Assembly: GCF_030272615.1 (NCBI RefSeq)
Contig: NC_081410.1
Span: forward strand, 259,563,533-259,627,532
DNA length: 64,000 nucleotides
DNA from: Cryptomeria japonica
Taxonomy: Eukaryota > Streptophyta > Pinopsida > Cupressales > Cupressaceae
Reading direction: 5' to 3'
In this document: piece after piece, positions 25,301 to 40,300 of the stretch
Layout of the letters: every line of letters begins with the position of its first letter
How positions within the stretch are numbered: the stretch's first letter is position 1
Notes under the pieces: model-generated
The model's database searches: none
Told to the model about the DNA's origin: nothing
What the model saw: the letters and a program-made list of their open reading frames with translations, nothing else
Translations under genes and position numbers: made by a program

Positions 25301-28300
25301 TTAGTTTTAAAAAGATAAAGATGTATAACCGTATAAGCCTAAGGGATAGGTAAATTTCAAACACATTGCAATGATTGCATTGAACTAGTAGATTTTAAAT
25401 TTTAATAGCGAAAATCAAAATAATAAAATATAGACATTGGAATGAGAAATTTCAAAATTTCTGATTTCATAATCATGATTCATAATTTCAATCAAGTTAT
25501 CAACAATATTCAAACTTCAAAAACAAAATACTAAATAGTAAATACTAGAATCTAGATAGTAGTTTGTAATACTAATGAGTAATCACTTATGATTCATGAG
25601 TCAATGGCTAATAATCTATACTCTAGAGTCTAATCATCCCCAAGCTCCTCGCTAATCTCCTCATCACTTGAACTGCTTGACCCCACATGCTCAAGCTCAT
25701 CAATATCAATACCAACCAGCCTTGTTTGTGTAGCACCATCATCAATCTATGTTGGCTTGAGTTAGGGTAAGGGTTAGGCCTTTGAAGTGACCTTTTTTCT
25801 TTGAAAGAAAGGAACTAACAAACACTACTTTTTGTCGTGGAAATTGTAATCGCGTCCCCTAGGGTGTCAAGAGACATCCCGGAGTCCCCTTTGGCATTTC
25901 TAATGCAAGAAACTTCTGAGAAACATCCCCCTGGTGAGGAAACGTCTTGGAGACGGTGAAGGAAACTTGGTGGTGGTGAAGGGATGGTAGAGGGACATTC
26001 CCTAGGAGTCCCCATGTGTCAGGGACGTCCTCGTCTCAATAACTGCTTTTTCAGGGGGGGATGCATCCCCGTGGAACAAGGGTCTTTTCTGATATGTGGT
26101 TTGACCCACTTCAGGCTTGCCCCATCTAGCTAATTTTAATTATTGTTATTAGATTGTAGCTTTTTGTTTCTTCTGGATAATGGAGCCCAATCAGCTCACC
26201 TCATTATTGTAACTGGCTATTCTTTCAAGTCCCATAGACACATTTTGGTCAACTATGGACATTAATACTATTTTGTTATTTGGTGAAATCACAATTTAAA
26301 AATGTAAGAACTTTACAATTTAGTTTAGAAAATATCAAAATCTCACAACACAAATACCAGAAAGGCTAAGGCTTATACAAAGACTTATATGATGTTATGA
26401 ACTACATATTAGCCCAATAGGCAGATATCAAAAGACAACTGCGTAAAATCAATCAGATGTTGATAATTCTTTCTTAGACTTCATAATAGTTAAACTAAGA
26501 ATAACCTAAAGAAAAATTAAAACAATAAATTTGAAAAATAACAAACAAGATTTCAAGATTCAGAATCCTACAATGCATGTTTGATCATATAATGATTCCA
26601 AATATATTAACCTGTCTAATATTCGCCACCGGTCACCAATTTTTGCATCAACATCATCAAGTTCTTTTTCTAGGTTCTGAAGCATAGCATCAACCTGCAA
26701 TCAAGAATGTGCCATCAGACTCAGTTGTATTATTATGTAACTCAAATACAATAGACAGATTACTTAATAAAAAATATTCTTCTGCAATCATGATTAACAC
26801 ATCATCCTCCCAACTGTGCAATATAGAAAGATTTGACATTGACAAAATAATAAAGTTCAATAAAATTAGTATTACATATATAAGAGGTCAAGATTTCTGA
26901 CCCTCTTTTCTTCCAGCAAACTGTTTGAAATGTTTGATTTGCTGGTGAAACTAACTGAATTTACACTTAATTAAAAATGAGAACATCTAGCATTCCCTAT
27001 TACTTATGAGCTTCAATAGCCATCACCAAGACATGGAGACTTGAAGGGGACATGCCCCTGCCATCCAAACCCTGGCAGTCAAGACCCGAGAACATTTCTG
27101 AGACGTCTACATAGTTTGGGGACGGCTTGGGGACTCTAGGACATCCCCAAGATGTCCAAGGGTCTCTAAGGAATCCCCCAACCATCCCCAAGACTTCCAG
27201 ACATTCCCCATGGCAAGAAAAAGAATAAGTGAAGAATTTTAAAAAATTAAAAATTGTTTTCGACCTACGGCCACAAACTTTGACCCTAATGGTCTATGGG
27301 CTCCACCCAAGCCCTGAGCAGTCACAAAAATACTTATAAATAGGTACCTAACTTCTAAACCTCATTTCAGATCACTCCAAGCTTCAGAATTAGTAAGAAC
27401 CCCACGAGGGGTGCTACCCCTCAACTCTAAACCTCCACCCATCATTGTTAATGTCCATTGCAATCATTGCAATGTTTTTAATGTTTAGTAGTTTAAAGTT
27501 TACTTAGTATGCCAAAGTTTCAATTGTAATTCTTATACTTATTCATTATACATCTTTTTATAACTAATTTTTCAAGTACTAGGTTATTCCTTATACTTCT
27601 TCCTTATATCATTATAAAGCCCTTTCAAGATCAGATTAATTCTTATACTTATTCATTATACATCTTTTTATAACTAATTTTTCAAGTACTAGGTTATTCC
27701 TTATACTTCTTCCTTATATCATTATAAAACCCTTTCAAGATCAGATTAAAGGCTGAATCTGAGGGAAAATCAGTCATAACAGCAGCAAACCAGATAAATC
27801 AGCATTATATCTCCTTCGATTTCTTTTTCTTTTTCTCTCAAATAGCTGCAAATTCAAATCAAAATCATTCTAAGAAGTCAGAGACAGTCATGACAGCAAT
27901 GCGGCACACTAAAAAGGAGACATTTTAACAAAGAATGCTCAAGTTCAATTCACAAAGGAAATTGTCAAAGAATATCAGAATTTTCAGATTTCTGCCATGT
28001 TAAAAACAAAGGAAAACTTCATCATTCAAAGCCAAACACCCAGAAGTCTATTTTTGGTTCCCACTATTTCTAGCTTTTTAAAACAATAGCATATTTTGAG
28101 TTTGCAATTGTTTGCCAACCCATTATATTTTTAGCTTCCCACCTTCTTAGCATTCTATATTATTAGCTTGGATTTGGCTACTGTTAGACTGTCTATTTCA
28201 CCATGCAAGAAATGTTGAGCTTTTAAAGAATAAATTTTAATCATCAGTTTAACTGGCGGCCGTGTGTATTAAATTTATTATTTTTCATAGATTTATTTTG

Positions 28301-31300
28301 TAACAAAAATTGCACATCATGCAAGGAGAGTTAGCCAGATTACAAGTGCAGTTAGTTTATTTCATTCATTTTTATGCAGTTGATATATAAATAGAATAAA
28401 TAAGTGTTATTTTGCAGTTGATGAAAGGAATTATATTTCTCATGCCAAAACAGTTGTTTATCAAGTATTCAAGATTGTTATTCTAGAATTGGTTGTTCAT
28501 TCAATAGTATTACTATTTAGTACACTATTTTGCTTCTAAACTACTATTGAAATGTTCAAACTTATGTGTGTTATTGTGTTTTTATAAGTGAAGTTTAACA
28601 ATAATTGAAGTATTGCAGTAGGTGTTAGTTCAACCCATAGTTTGCAGACTTGGACTCGAAGAGCACTCAGAAGGACCAAATATTTTGACTTGGCAAATAC
28701 TCGGCAAGAACTTGGCAAAAACTCAGCAATTTAGAAAGTACTAACAATTAAAATTTCTTAAAAAAACATTGTTTTTTGCAAAATTCAATTACAAAGTGTA
28801 TTTAATTATAAATTGACATCGCAAAAGAGAAAATGCATGGTTTTATAGCAAAACAAATGTGTAAAAAATGTGTTTTAACCAGCATTTTACCTGCACAAGC
28901 ATTTTTACCCATGTTTTTCATGTATCTATAAAAACTCGCAAGTTAAACTTGTAAAAATTCACAAAGCTAAAAAAAGAGAGTACTCGGCAACTTGGAGAGT
29001 ATTCAAAGAATTTGCAAACTATGGTTCAACCTCTTGTAACTTTCAATGCAACTCCCATGTTTAACTTATAATGTTTAGTATATATGTTTAATGATTAATC
29101 TATCCAATCCTTGATATATACTTGTATTATTCAGCCTCTACTTTTTGCAGACAACATAAATGTGCAGTTGTAGGGTTTTTCTCAATCAAAAAACATAAAA
29201 AATAAAAAAACCTTTTCCTAGTATTGAATGCATCTTAGCCTTTTCCCCCTAGGTGAGTTCAAAAAGAAATACATTTACTTTCATTCTGCATGAGCAATTT
29301 TATCCTTTTCCCCTAAGTGAATCTAAATAGAAATGCATTTACTTTTATTTGCATGATCTTAAAACACCCCAAAAAATATTGTAAAGATTGTAAATAGCAA
29401 ATATAAATTAAGAAAGATGGATTAATTTTTATCTACAATAAGCTTCCTTTTGTCTACAAGGAGCATCCTTTTGTAACTCGACGAGTGATTCTACTACTCA
29501 TTGTCTATTTTGTGTCACGCTGAAAGCTGCGAATTGAGGTCTATAGCGCTGCAGGGTGGGGGAGGGGCCGAACTTTATTGCCGTTGGGACTGACTATAAT
29601 TAGCCTTGATAGAAAGTGATGCAACTAATATTCATTTTCTAATTGGTGAGCAGTGGCATGCAAAGAATATTCAGAGAAGAGGTAAATGATTTCTAGACCA
29701 CCTTTCAAGGGCCAAGAACATTAAGTAGGGTCAACCGAAACAGATAGAGGCATGTTCAACACTCTTACTGTTCAGATGGAGCAATGATGGTGAAGTCAGT
29801 ACATCAAGTGAAGGTGAGCATATCTTTAGTAGTGTGGTTCCCAATATATATCACGTTACAGAAGAGCATTTATTGAGAAACATCAAAATTGAACCAGTTG
29901 AATTTGGATGCACTTCACTAAAAAATAAGCAATTGAATGACCTCTTGTAAGAAAAATTATTCCCATGGTAAACTTGAGTTTTATTTCTGCTTGTGGTCAG
30001 CTCAATTTTCTTTGGTGTCCGTGTGAATGCCCTCCATGACTTTTACAGAGAAGAAAGGATAGCTTGAGGAATCGTGTGCTGTAGTATTTTTTTGGTTCAT
30101 CGTGTGACTTGGAAGCATTTAACTTTTGAAATCTATTTAAAGAACATAGTTGTAGAGAAGGTGATGTTTTGAATCCTCCACGATTGTGGAAGCCCTAGAG
30201 CAGAGACTTGGCTTGATCCCCACATTGATTCTGCCATGAAAAATCTTCCTCTATGCCTCAGATGGTAAGAGCTTCAGGAGCAGGGAAAGAACTGCATAAG
30301 AGAAACATAAAGGCAAGAAAATATGACAGCAGTCTTATACTTCCATCCTTCTGTGGCTAGGAAACAGAGGTCTGACATGCCCTAGGGTGCAGACACAGAC
30401 CTTGATATCTCAAGATTATATGTGAAAAAAATCCAAATCCCCAAGCTCAAATTTGGGTCCACAATATATTAATGTGGCAAAAGACACAGAAAGCCAACAG
30501 GGTGTTGATCTGCAGAGATGTTAATAAACTGATCCTGGAACCTAAAATCACATTTGAAGGTGAAATGACTTTGATTTGATGGAAAACATATCCAATGCTG
30601 GGATTCTTCAAAATGAAGGAGATACATGCTCCACTAAGACCATGAAGGCTTAGAATAATCCCTTAATATTTAGAAAAAAATGTTAAAAATGAGGTGTTGA
30701 GGATACAGTTTTTTATGAGTCTATGCAAGAGAAGGTTGTCATTATTGCAGAACACCTAAATGTGACTTTCTAAATTCATGTTTTCACTCTCCACTCCCTT
30801 CTCTACCGAACCCTCTTATGAGGAGGCAATGGATCCTATTGAGAATTCCTTTGATGAGAAAAAGCAAGACAGCTAGTTACTTACTAAGAAATTATGTAAA
30901 AGGCTGAATTAGAAATATGGTATTTTATTATGAAAGCAGCACTATCATTCTACCATAAGGTAGGATTACTATTTAAATATAACACAGGCTGCTTTTCAAT
31001 GTATAAAAGACTTTTGTAACGCCACTTCAGCTCCTAGTGCACAAATAACAAAGAAATAGCTATCTAGAAAAACCATTTATAGTGTACATAAACAAAAGAT
31101 AAGAATATTGAGAATAGAATGTGATGTTTGATAACAGGGATACAGTATCAAGCATCTGTTATAGATTTTGTCATTGATGTCAAGGAGATTAGAACGTTTT
31201 CAAGGTGATTTCTGGATAAGTTTTTGGTTGAGCAGCTTGAGCTGCTTGGTTGCTTTCTTGAGCTATCTGATTGCTTGCTCCAGCTGCTTGCTTGCTTGGT

Positions 31301-34300
31301 TGAGGTGCTTGGGTGCTTGGTTGAGCTGGCTGGTTGTGTACTTCAGCTGCTTGGTTGCTTCAACTGCTTGGCTGTCTACTTCACCTGCTTGAGTGTCTAC
31401 TTCACCTAGCTGTGTGTCTACTTCAGCTGGCTCCTTGTCTACTTATTGTGCCAAGTGTCAAATCATATTGCATGTCATGTTTATCTCTATCAAGTCAGTT
31501 TTTTTAAGAAAGGGCTGATTGACATTTGAAAAATGATATTCTTGAAGGCTGGACGTGAGAGCTTCTTATGTGGCGTTAATTCCTATTTTCAGCACATCGT
31601 GAGAACTTTTACCATATAGAGGTCATGGCTTCAGGCTTAGAAAATCAATTTATTTGTTCTGACATATAGACAGAACCTTGCAAATGGAAAGCCAAAGATA
31701 GAGGCATTGCTTATTAACTCCATAGCAGAATGTGTGTTTTTTATGAGTGCTTGGCTTTGTGGTTTGGTTGAGTCGAATTCTTTTATTTCTCCCTATTTTT
31801 GGTCCAGCGGCTTCCAGCTGTTCGTAACGTTTTCTGGAGGATTGTCTTTTTTGGTGTGCGTTGGAGACGTGAAGCTGAAGACATGGCTGAAGACATGAAG
31901 CATGTGTTATGCTGTGTGAATTGATGGAGAGTGCATTTTGAATATGGAGTGGTGCAAACTGTTTTGTGGTGGTCTTTATTTCTTCCGACTCCTTTTGTTT
32001 TATTTTTTGGGGGGAAGCTAATAGAAGACACGGATATATATGTGAATCACTTGCAGATGTTTTTTTTTTCTGTGGTGGATATCGATCTGTTTGAAGAAAT
32101 AATTTACATTAGAGCTGGGATGTCATTGTGTTAGTGGTGGCAAATTTTGATTTGCAGTTGTGTGAAAAAGGCGTATGAAGGGAATGGACTCCTGAATAGA
32201 GCCGATTCAATCTGTTTCTAAGCTGTTTGAAGTTTATTTATTGTGACTGCTGGAAAGAGCTTCGAGGTTAATGTTAAAGAATAATTTGCATGGAAGTTCC
32301 TCTTTGTACCTATCATGAACAAGTCTGGAAATTGCAGAAGGGAGTATGAGCCGTATGTGAATGTCTGGAATGGATGAGTATATTCTGGTTAATCTATGTG
32401 ACATTAAGAAGTACGTGTTTGGGGTATTTTGTGTGATTCTTCCAGTGAGAGTGCTGAGCAGTTTGGACAGGAATCCTTTTTGATGAATTTGTAAGCATTA
32501 TGTGCTACCGATTTATTTAACTGATATTGACCTGTTTTCTGAGTTGATGTTTATCTGAGATTGGTGTCTCAGCAGTCAGGAGTTGATGCTCTATCAGAAG
32601 TTGGTACTTCAAGCAGGGTTGGTGCCCTCTGCGAGTTGAAGCTCACTTGTGTATCATTGGGTTGGTGCCCGTTTATGTTAATGAAAGCTATTTGATGCCG
32701 TGGTTTTTTACCAAAAGGGTTTTCCACAAGAAATCCTTGTGTTTGTGTTTTGATGGTTGTTTTTTTATGTTTCATATGGTTCCATACTTTTAAAATTTGA
32801 AAGATTTTGAAATACTGATTCACCCCCGCTCGCATCCCCACCCCCTCCCCCTCCTCCCCCCTCTCAGTATTTCCTGTGTGCTTCTCAGTATCAACATATG
32901 CAAGCACAAGAACACTACCAAGGCCAATAATTACATATAGAACAAGCCTTTAAAATATCTTTAAGCTAAGTACCATTGACAACATAAAAAGAGAAATCAT
33001 CCAAGACACAACAAGAAGAAAAAGAAAAGAGAAATGCTACCTCTATGTCAAATCATGAATTATTATTAAACCAATCCAAACTCTGTGTTATCTATGGTCA
33101 CTGATTTAAGCATAAGTGCATCAGGGTTGACTTCATAGCACCAAAAGATTATCTGAATCCCAAACTTCTTGTGAGTCACTTGACTAAATTTGTCAATTTC
33201 AATTTCGGACTTTGGACCATCAATGAAGATGGAATTTGCAGCTGCTACAAACTCAAAATTTGCAAATCCTGCAAAGTTAGACATCATAGCTATTGTGAAG
33301 TACACTATGCACAAGGCATATGCACCTCGCTTTGCTGCCCCAGTGCATCAGAATCCACACCTCATCTCAGACTTCATGCAAATGAAGCTGTAAATTATAA
33401 TTCACGCCTCATCTTTTTGTACAAATTGTGAAGCACACTTTGAATCAAACCAATAACCAAACAAGTCCCACCCACACTACATGAGAAACCACAAAGGGAT
33501 CCACATCAACATCCAATGATACTGCATCTTACTCTTTCAGCAAATACCAAGAAAGGGCATGACATGTTGGGTCACAAACAGTTTTTGTAACTATCTGTCC
33601 TTGTAGCAATATTCTGATATAACTTATTTGCATATATTTGCAGTAACAACAGACGAGTATAGTCATAAAGACTCGACACAATTCAATTCTGTAATACATT
33701 TCTAACAACAATAGAATCATTCTTAGGATTGGACCCACAGAAATAGCACAGTTTAGATTTTGTACAGGAATCTAATATCTCCTAGTCAAAAAAAAAGAGC
33801 ATGTATTTTAATAATCTAATTCATTAGATGTGTAACGGTTATGTCTCTCCCTTGAATAGTTTATATATTTCCATTCATGCAACCCCTAGGTTTGGTACGA
33901 ATCATTGGTTTATGACAAACCATTCACGATATCAAAGGAAGTCATCTAACAAGAATGCATTTCAATCTATTCTACAGAGTTCCACACAAAGCAGAGATAT
34001 CTGGCGATGCACACTTTATCAATAGTCCAAAGGCTCCTCAAAAAAGTTATAAATGTGCAAAAAAAGATTTTCTCTCGATTTCTTGAGCTAATGCTTCAAC
34101 AGTTCAACTAGATCCAACAACAAAAACAGCATTTCCAAGAACTACCAATACTTATTTTCAATACAAGTCCATTCAAGGTGCAAGTAAATTTCATCATTCC
34201 AACGTTTCCAGGTAAAATAACACAGAGAAAAGGATGCGCACCTTCAACAAAGGGAGGTTTAATACACCATCAATAGATTCGCATAAGAAAAAATCATCGC

Positions 34301-37300
34301 TTTTGCAACACAACAGATATATGCTCTATTTCTCTATTTGCAGTACTCAATCAATGCAAAGAAACAAAGTGCATTCAAGCCTACTAATCAATGGCCTGAA
34401 TTTGTTGCCAGGGTTCATGCTCAACATTACCCACTTAAACACTACCATGTTGTGCATAAGAAATTTCAATTTTTGCATGAGAAAGATGACAAAGCAGCCC
34501 CATATTATAGAAATGGGTTTCATGAACTCTACACACATCTGAATCTCCACGAGATAGAGTTGCCCAAAATCTTCCAGCAAACAAGGAGGCTTCATCAATA
34601 CATTCAGGCAGCGATGATGTTCCTAAACTATGAATCATTCGAGAAATTCTCCTTCCAATCTACCAAGATCAGAAAGCAAACCAAAAAGAAGCAGAAAAAT
34701 TTAGTTTCATTCTCCTGCCCTCTTCCCAAGCAAATTTTTTAAAAGAATCAACAAATCACACAGCACAGCACCAAAAACTCCTATCCCAGATCAAGAAAAG
34801 AAAGAGTGGGGCTATCACAAGGTTAACATCCATGACAACTAAGAATTGTCAACATCTGAATTTGTCTTTTTTCATGACAACACAGAATAGAATAGCATTC
34901 AAGGTAAAACCCCTCACCAAATTATAAGACGAAGCTTTCTAAGAACTAAACTAACCCTAGACACTAAGTTATAAACAAAATAAATAATTATCAACACTAT
35001 ATACAACATTTCATAGGGGTTTTGCACTAATGAAATAACAAAATTATTTCTTGCCGCTCTTTTTGCCCTAGGTATGAGCATGAGACTGATAACAAATCTT
35101 GTCTCACAAATGAGATTTCAGATGAAACAACTAGTAAATGCAATAGCAACATCCTATTGGCCAAGAGAAAAAACCAACAAGCTGATGCACAACAAGATTT
35201 TGATCAAATAATTAATCTAATATATAGACAACACATGATCCCAAGAATTGAAGGGCTATGTTGCATACAAAGCTACAACCTAGGTAAACAAATAGCCTAA
35301 ATACAAAGTCTGTCATTATTATCCACTTTTAATCCAATGAAAGAAATAGCAATCACGGTAATTGCATGCACGATAAAACCATATTGAACAATAACTTAGA
35401 TAGTATAACTGTAGTATCCACTATTGTCATTAAATTTTGTGCTCCGGACACTTGTTAATAAGGGTACCAAAAACCCAGTTCTTGTGATTTAGGATAATAA
35501 TTAAAATTCATCAAAATGTCCGTTTGTCTTTAAATCCATTGAAACAAAAGAAATAAGGCACTTTCAAGCAGAAAAACTATCCTAAACAAACTAAAAAATT
35601 AGGACCTCTAATAAAAGCAACTATTAAGTATTGCAGTCATAGTTTAACTAGTTGTCAAACACTCATAAGTTTTTCTGCATGTTGATTGTGTTCAATGTTA
35701 AGTTGCCAAATATGTAGGACGAGTTGTTGAGGAGTTTTGATCTTTTACTCACATGAGTAATCAGTGAATTTGAGGGCAAAATTCATTTTGCACCAAACTA
35801 GAAACTTAATTTTAGAGAAAAAGTGTTTTGGAACAGAAAATGCACAGTTTCTGCATTTATAAGCCCTACACACCCAAGGGAAAAGATCTTGCCAACATTT
35901 GAGCATTCTTGAGCAAATTGGAGTGGGTTTATAGCAGATTCAAAGACCAAATTTTGCAGAAATTCAGATTTCCAAGTCAGTTTTGTTTTTCCCCCTTTTT
36001 CCTAAGCATGTAGAATCTTTCACCATGTTAAATTCTTTATAAAATGTAAACTTTTACAATATTTTAAGTATTATATTTGACTTATGTAGATTTATTACTA
36101 ATTAATAACTAAGTTACCGGGTTCACCATCTTGGCCCCCTGGTCCTGGTCCGGCATCCTGGTCTGGTCTGCCTGTGGTCCGGACAGGGTGTTCCACAGGC
36201 GTGGTCCATGCCAGGACAGACCCGAGTGGGCCCAGGTCGAACCTAGGCGGCCGACAGCCAAAAAACGGCATTTTATTTGCAGATTTTATTTTTTTTAATT
36301 CCGCCACTTAAAAAATAAAAATAAAACCCTAAAAGTGAGTTTTAAAACATATACTTGGCTCATTTCTCCTCAATTTTTTTTGCTAGCAGGTTGAAGAAAG
36401 GGTGAACAAAGTTTGGCTTCCAAAATCAAATAGGAGTTGAAGACTGATTTTTGAATCTTCAACAAGTGTTGCAGCATCATTTCCACACATTTGCAAGCTC
36501 CCATTGGCTGAAAGAGGTAGGTTTTTGAACATTTTTTCAACTATTTTTGATTCACAAATTGTCAAACATGAAAAATTAATTGTTTTTCATTATTTTGTTT
36601 TTGTTTTGAATTTGTTCATATTATTTCTTGCCATAGGAACTAGAATGGCATCTACCTCTTCCTCCATTGGCACAAATGAACCATCAATCTCAAAACAAAG
36701 AAATGATCCAAATTCTCCCCTATGGAAGCATGTTGACATTATAAGACCGCTTCCAAGAAGGGGATTCTATTGGAGATGCCAAGGATGTGGTGTTGAACAT
36801 AACAGTTCAAATTTTCGGGTGGCAGGCCATATTTGTGGAATACCAGGAAGAGGCATCAAAAAATGCCCTGGAAAAGAGGGTAAACCTGCACCAGATGAGA
36901 TGGTGATGAAATATATTAGGGAGCATGAGGCACCAGAAGAGAGAGAAGCCCGCGGATCGAATCAAACCGCACCAAAAAAAACAAATGGAATGCAACCCCC
37001 ATCTAATCCCAATGTTGTAGTAGAAAACCACCCCAACTTTTCCACAATTGAACCTCAAAGTGAAGCACCCTTGACACGCAAAAGAACAAAGGGACCTTTA
37101 GAAACCGCATTTTAAAATGAAAGTCGAGACATTGCCGACCAAGATGTAGCAAGGTGCATATATGCAAATGGGTTGGCTTTCAATGTTGTTCGCTCCCCAT
37201 ATTGGAAGCAAATGTTGAAAAGTGTTAATGAAGCTCCAAGAAGGTATAAGGGCCCAAGTTATAAGAAGGTACGTGGAACCTTATTGGAAAAAGAGGTGAA

Positions 37301-40300
37301 GGGTGTTAATTTTAGGATCAGACTATAGCAAATAAGATAGTGTTGGTGTCTGTTTTATCATCTACCAAACATTAGAATAGGATACCCGAAGGTATTCTAT
37401 CATCTCCTGAAAAATCACTACTGATTTCAAGGTCTATATATGCGAACAAGCGACTTTAGTGAAATAGCTTCTTGGGCAGTGTATGCTGAAAATCTCAAGG
37501 GGGACTTACGTTAACAAATGTCTTTGAACTGCTGGAGACAGATTTAACAATTTTAGGCTCTTTCTTTTTTAGATTTTCTGGGATTTAGACTTTCAAAAAA
37601 AAAGGGGAAAAGAGATAGGGTTCAAGAAAGCTAATCTAATCCTACGAACTTTAGAGACGGTATCAACTGGGTGCTCTCGAGAAACCAAACTTTGCTTCGC
37701 CACACTAGGAACAACTACACGAAGTCGGTGCAATCTTCAATGGATTGTGCTTATGATTAAGATGCTGAGATGCACAGAGGATGGGCTCAGACTAACTTTG
37801 CACAGTAAAATGGAAATCATCCATTCACTAAAAGTATGAGCGGAGGTACACCATCGATTGACACTTATCAAATCCTTCATTCAAATTAACAACAATGAAA
37901 GCAAATCTAAATTAACTTTAACTAAGTGTTGAGGAAATTGAAACCATGCAAATCATTCAAACAATAGGGATTTACAAAGCCTTAAGAGAAAGCGCACATG
38001 CAATATATTATCTGGAAATGACCTTACGCAACAATACATCAAAAACCTCACACTCTCCAAATGGGAGGAGGTAGCCTTATATAGTTTTTCAAAAATAAAT
38101 GAACGGTTGAGATCAAACAATGATCAAGGGCCAAGATTGAAAGCTATAAACCCTAATTAGGGTTTCCCAAAACACTATCAACATGCATGAATAAGAAAGT
38201 GACATGTGGCATAGTTGCTAATCTCATTGAGGTGAGCATCCACTTTCCTCCTTCGCAGATTCGATGTACCTGGACACAATAAGCCTAACCTCCTCCATAG
38301 TGACACTTGGCAAACTGCTAATTTGGAAGTCGATGATGTCCATCATCGGTACATGTGGCAAGAACGTTCTCCCACTCAACTGCCTGGGCGAGAAAGTTTT
38401 CATCGATGAAGAGAAAGTTTGCAATCTTCGAAAGATCGCCCTTGTCAATCATCCCTGAATCCTTGAAGAAGCTTGACTGAATCCTGGCTCTCAAGTTCTC
38501 TGCCTGCAAATGCTTCTCCCTTATACTCTCTTTCTTCCAGATCTCAAACGCTACATGAAACACATTGCTCGAGATCTCCCTGACACTCTCATCTGTCTCA
38601 AAGCACTTGGTCTCGGATTTCTTCAAAACTTCAATCAGGGTGACCAAGGCATAATACTAGGTGTTGAAGTCATACCTATCTCCGGCCTGTATGACACCTA
38701 CATCCACTAGACTTCTCTTCGACAAGCCTCGAAAAACCTTTAGATGCGGAAGCATTTCATCTTGAATTTCCTCCACGTCCTCCCAATTGGTAGCTAGATC
38801 CTGGATACGGCTGACCAGTGAAGAGGCTGACTCATGTGCTGACACTAAATTTTCTACCAGTATATCAACACATGCTGAAGCGTCTAAAATCTACTTCTTG
38901 GCCTGTGTGAATGTGCCCTTCATATCCTCATAGTCATTCATCGATTCCTGCTGAAGAGGCTGTGGAGGGGTAACTGGGATCTCATGGTTAAGTGGCCTGG
39001 TAAGATGGAGAACATACTTTCTCCATTGCTTGTTTTCTTCTTCAACCTTCTTTCTCTTCTCTCTCTCCTGAGCTAAACTTGCCTTCAAGGCGTTACAAGA
39101 GTCATCGAAATATTGGATCTCTTGGTCTTGGGTGGGCTTACCCAACTCTATGGTGGTGATCTTGTCATCATCTGCGGCAACGTTGTCCCTAGTTTTTCCT
39201 TCTTTAGGCACCGCTATCTAGATTGTCCTGAATCCTGCACTGTCTCTCTGAATCAAAGAAAACTTTCTGGCGGGCTTGGATGGTTTAGCTAGAACTAGCT
39301 CATTCACCTTCTCCAGAAATGTTGCTGTGATTTCTTCAGAACGGGCCTCCTTGGGGACCTTAGCCTTTATTCTTTCCCTTAGCCAATCAGGGATAGTTGA
39401 TTGCTCTACAGTATTCTGGTCAAATCCATCATCTGTCCCTCTTGGGTTTGCAGCTATACCATCCAAGAAGACTACGGGAGATGTAGGCGTTTCAATTTGC
39501 TCTTTGTCCGGACTTTGGACAACTTCTTTCATTACTTCCTCAATCGAAGGAGAAGGCACTCTTAATTCATCATTAACCATGCATATGTCCATCTCTTGCT
39601 CCTCAACTGCATTCTGATCAAGTACGATAGAAGCGACACTTAGGATGGACTGGCCTTCACTGGACTCTCGTCTTTCCCCTACAATCTTCTTTCCTATGAC
39701 CTTTACGGAGCTTCCAACTAACTCCTTCCTCTTCCGAGACCCAACACTTTCAGAATTCCGGGCATTACCTACAGAGGTACAAGGATTGGAGGGCAAAGAG
39801 TCATCCACTCCCATCAATTCATAGGACAAGGCCACACCTTTGGACTTTAATTGCCTTGTCCTTTTAGATGTCCACCACCTAGAATACTCAACCACCGACC
39901 TCATGAGGTCTGCTAGATCTGATTTCTCTCCCTCTGCAATTGCCTTGTCCTTTTAGATGTCCACCACCTAGAATACTCAACCACCGACCTCATGAGGTCT
40001 GCTAGATCTGATTTCTCTCCCTCTGCCCAATCTATCAAAGCTAGTGATCCATTCTTCATCTTTTCAAAGCCCGGCTGCTGAAGCTCAAGGCTATCCTCTA
40101 CTTGGTCAGCAACTCTGAATACCTTTGTTTCTCTTACTATGCTCAAAGGAATCCTCGACCAAAATCTCTTCCTGATCTTGAAACTATCAGTTGCGTTAGC
40201 CCAATAATCTTCTAGATCAGCTCTGTGTTCAAATGTCATTCCTTCGACCCTCTTTATTCTATGGAATGGATCGAAATTCTTTCCTGCCTTGTACTGATAA

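Larger units (their letters stand above)
22862..26611 (-). other. LETM1-like intron (3,750 bp)
   Basis: It is bounded by GTTAAT and TTGCCAG. It contains a 46-bp tandem duplication at 23162-23253, an imperfect 60-65-bp direct repeat at about 24683-24805, and two stretches with G+C-rich GGGGAC/GTCCCC motifs (about 25150-25450 and 25830-26080). No gene is recognisable in it. Confidence 0.8.

Noticed and set aside
30470-30780. Possible gypsy RT remnant (plus strand) near GTTGATCTGCAGAGATG
   Set aside because: Only a few residues resemble the RT core and no second motif follows in order.
32820-32870. C-rich pyrimidine tract
   Set aside because: It is a simple-sequence run with no exon or splice context on either strand.
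34338-34742. 134-codon plus-strand frame in the giant intron
   Set aside because: There is no recognisable domain, its composition matches the flanks, and a competing frame of 102 codons overlaps it.
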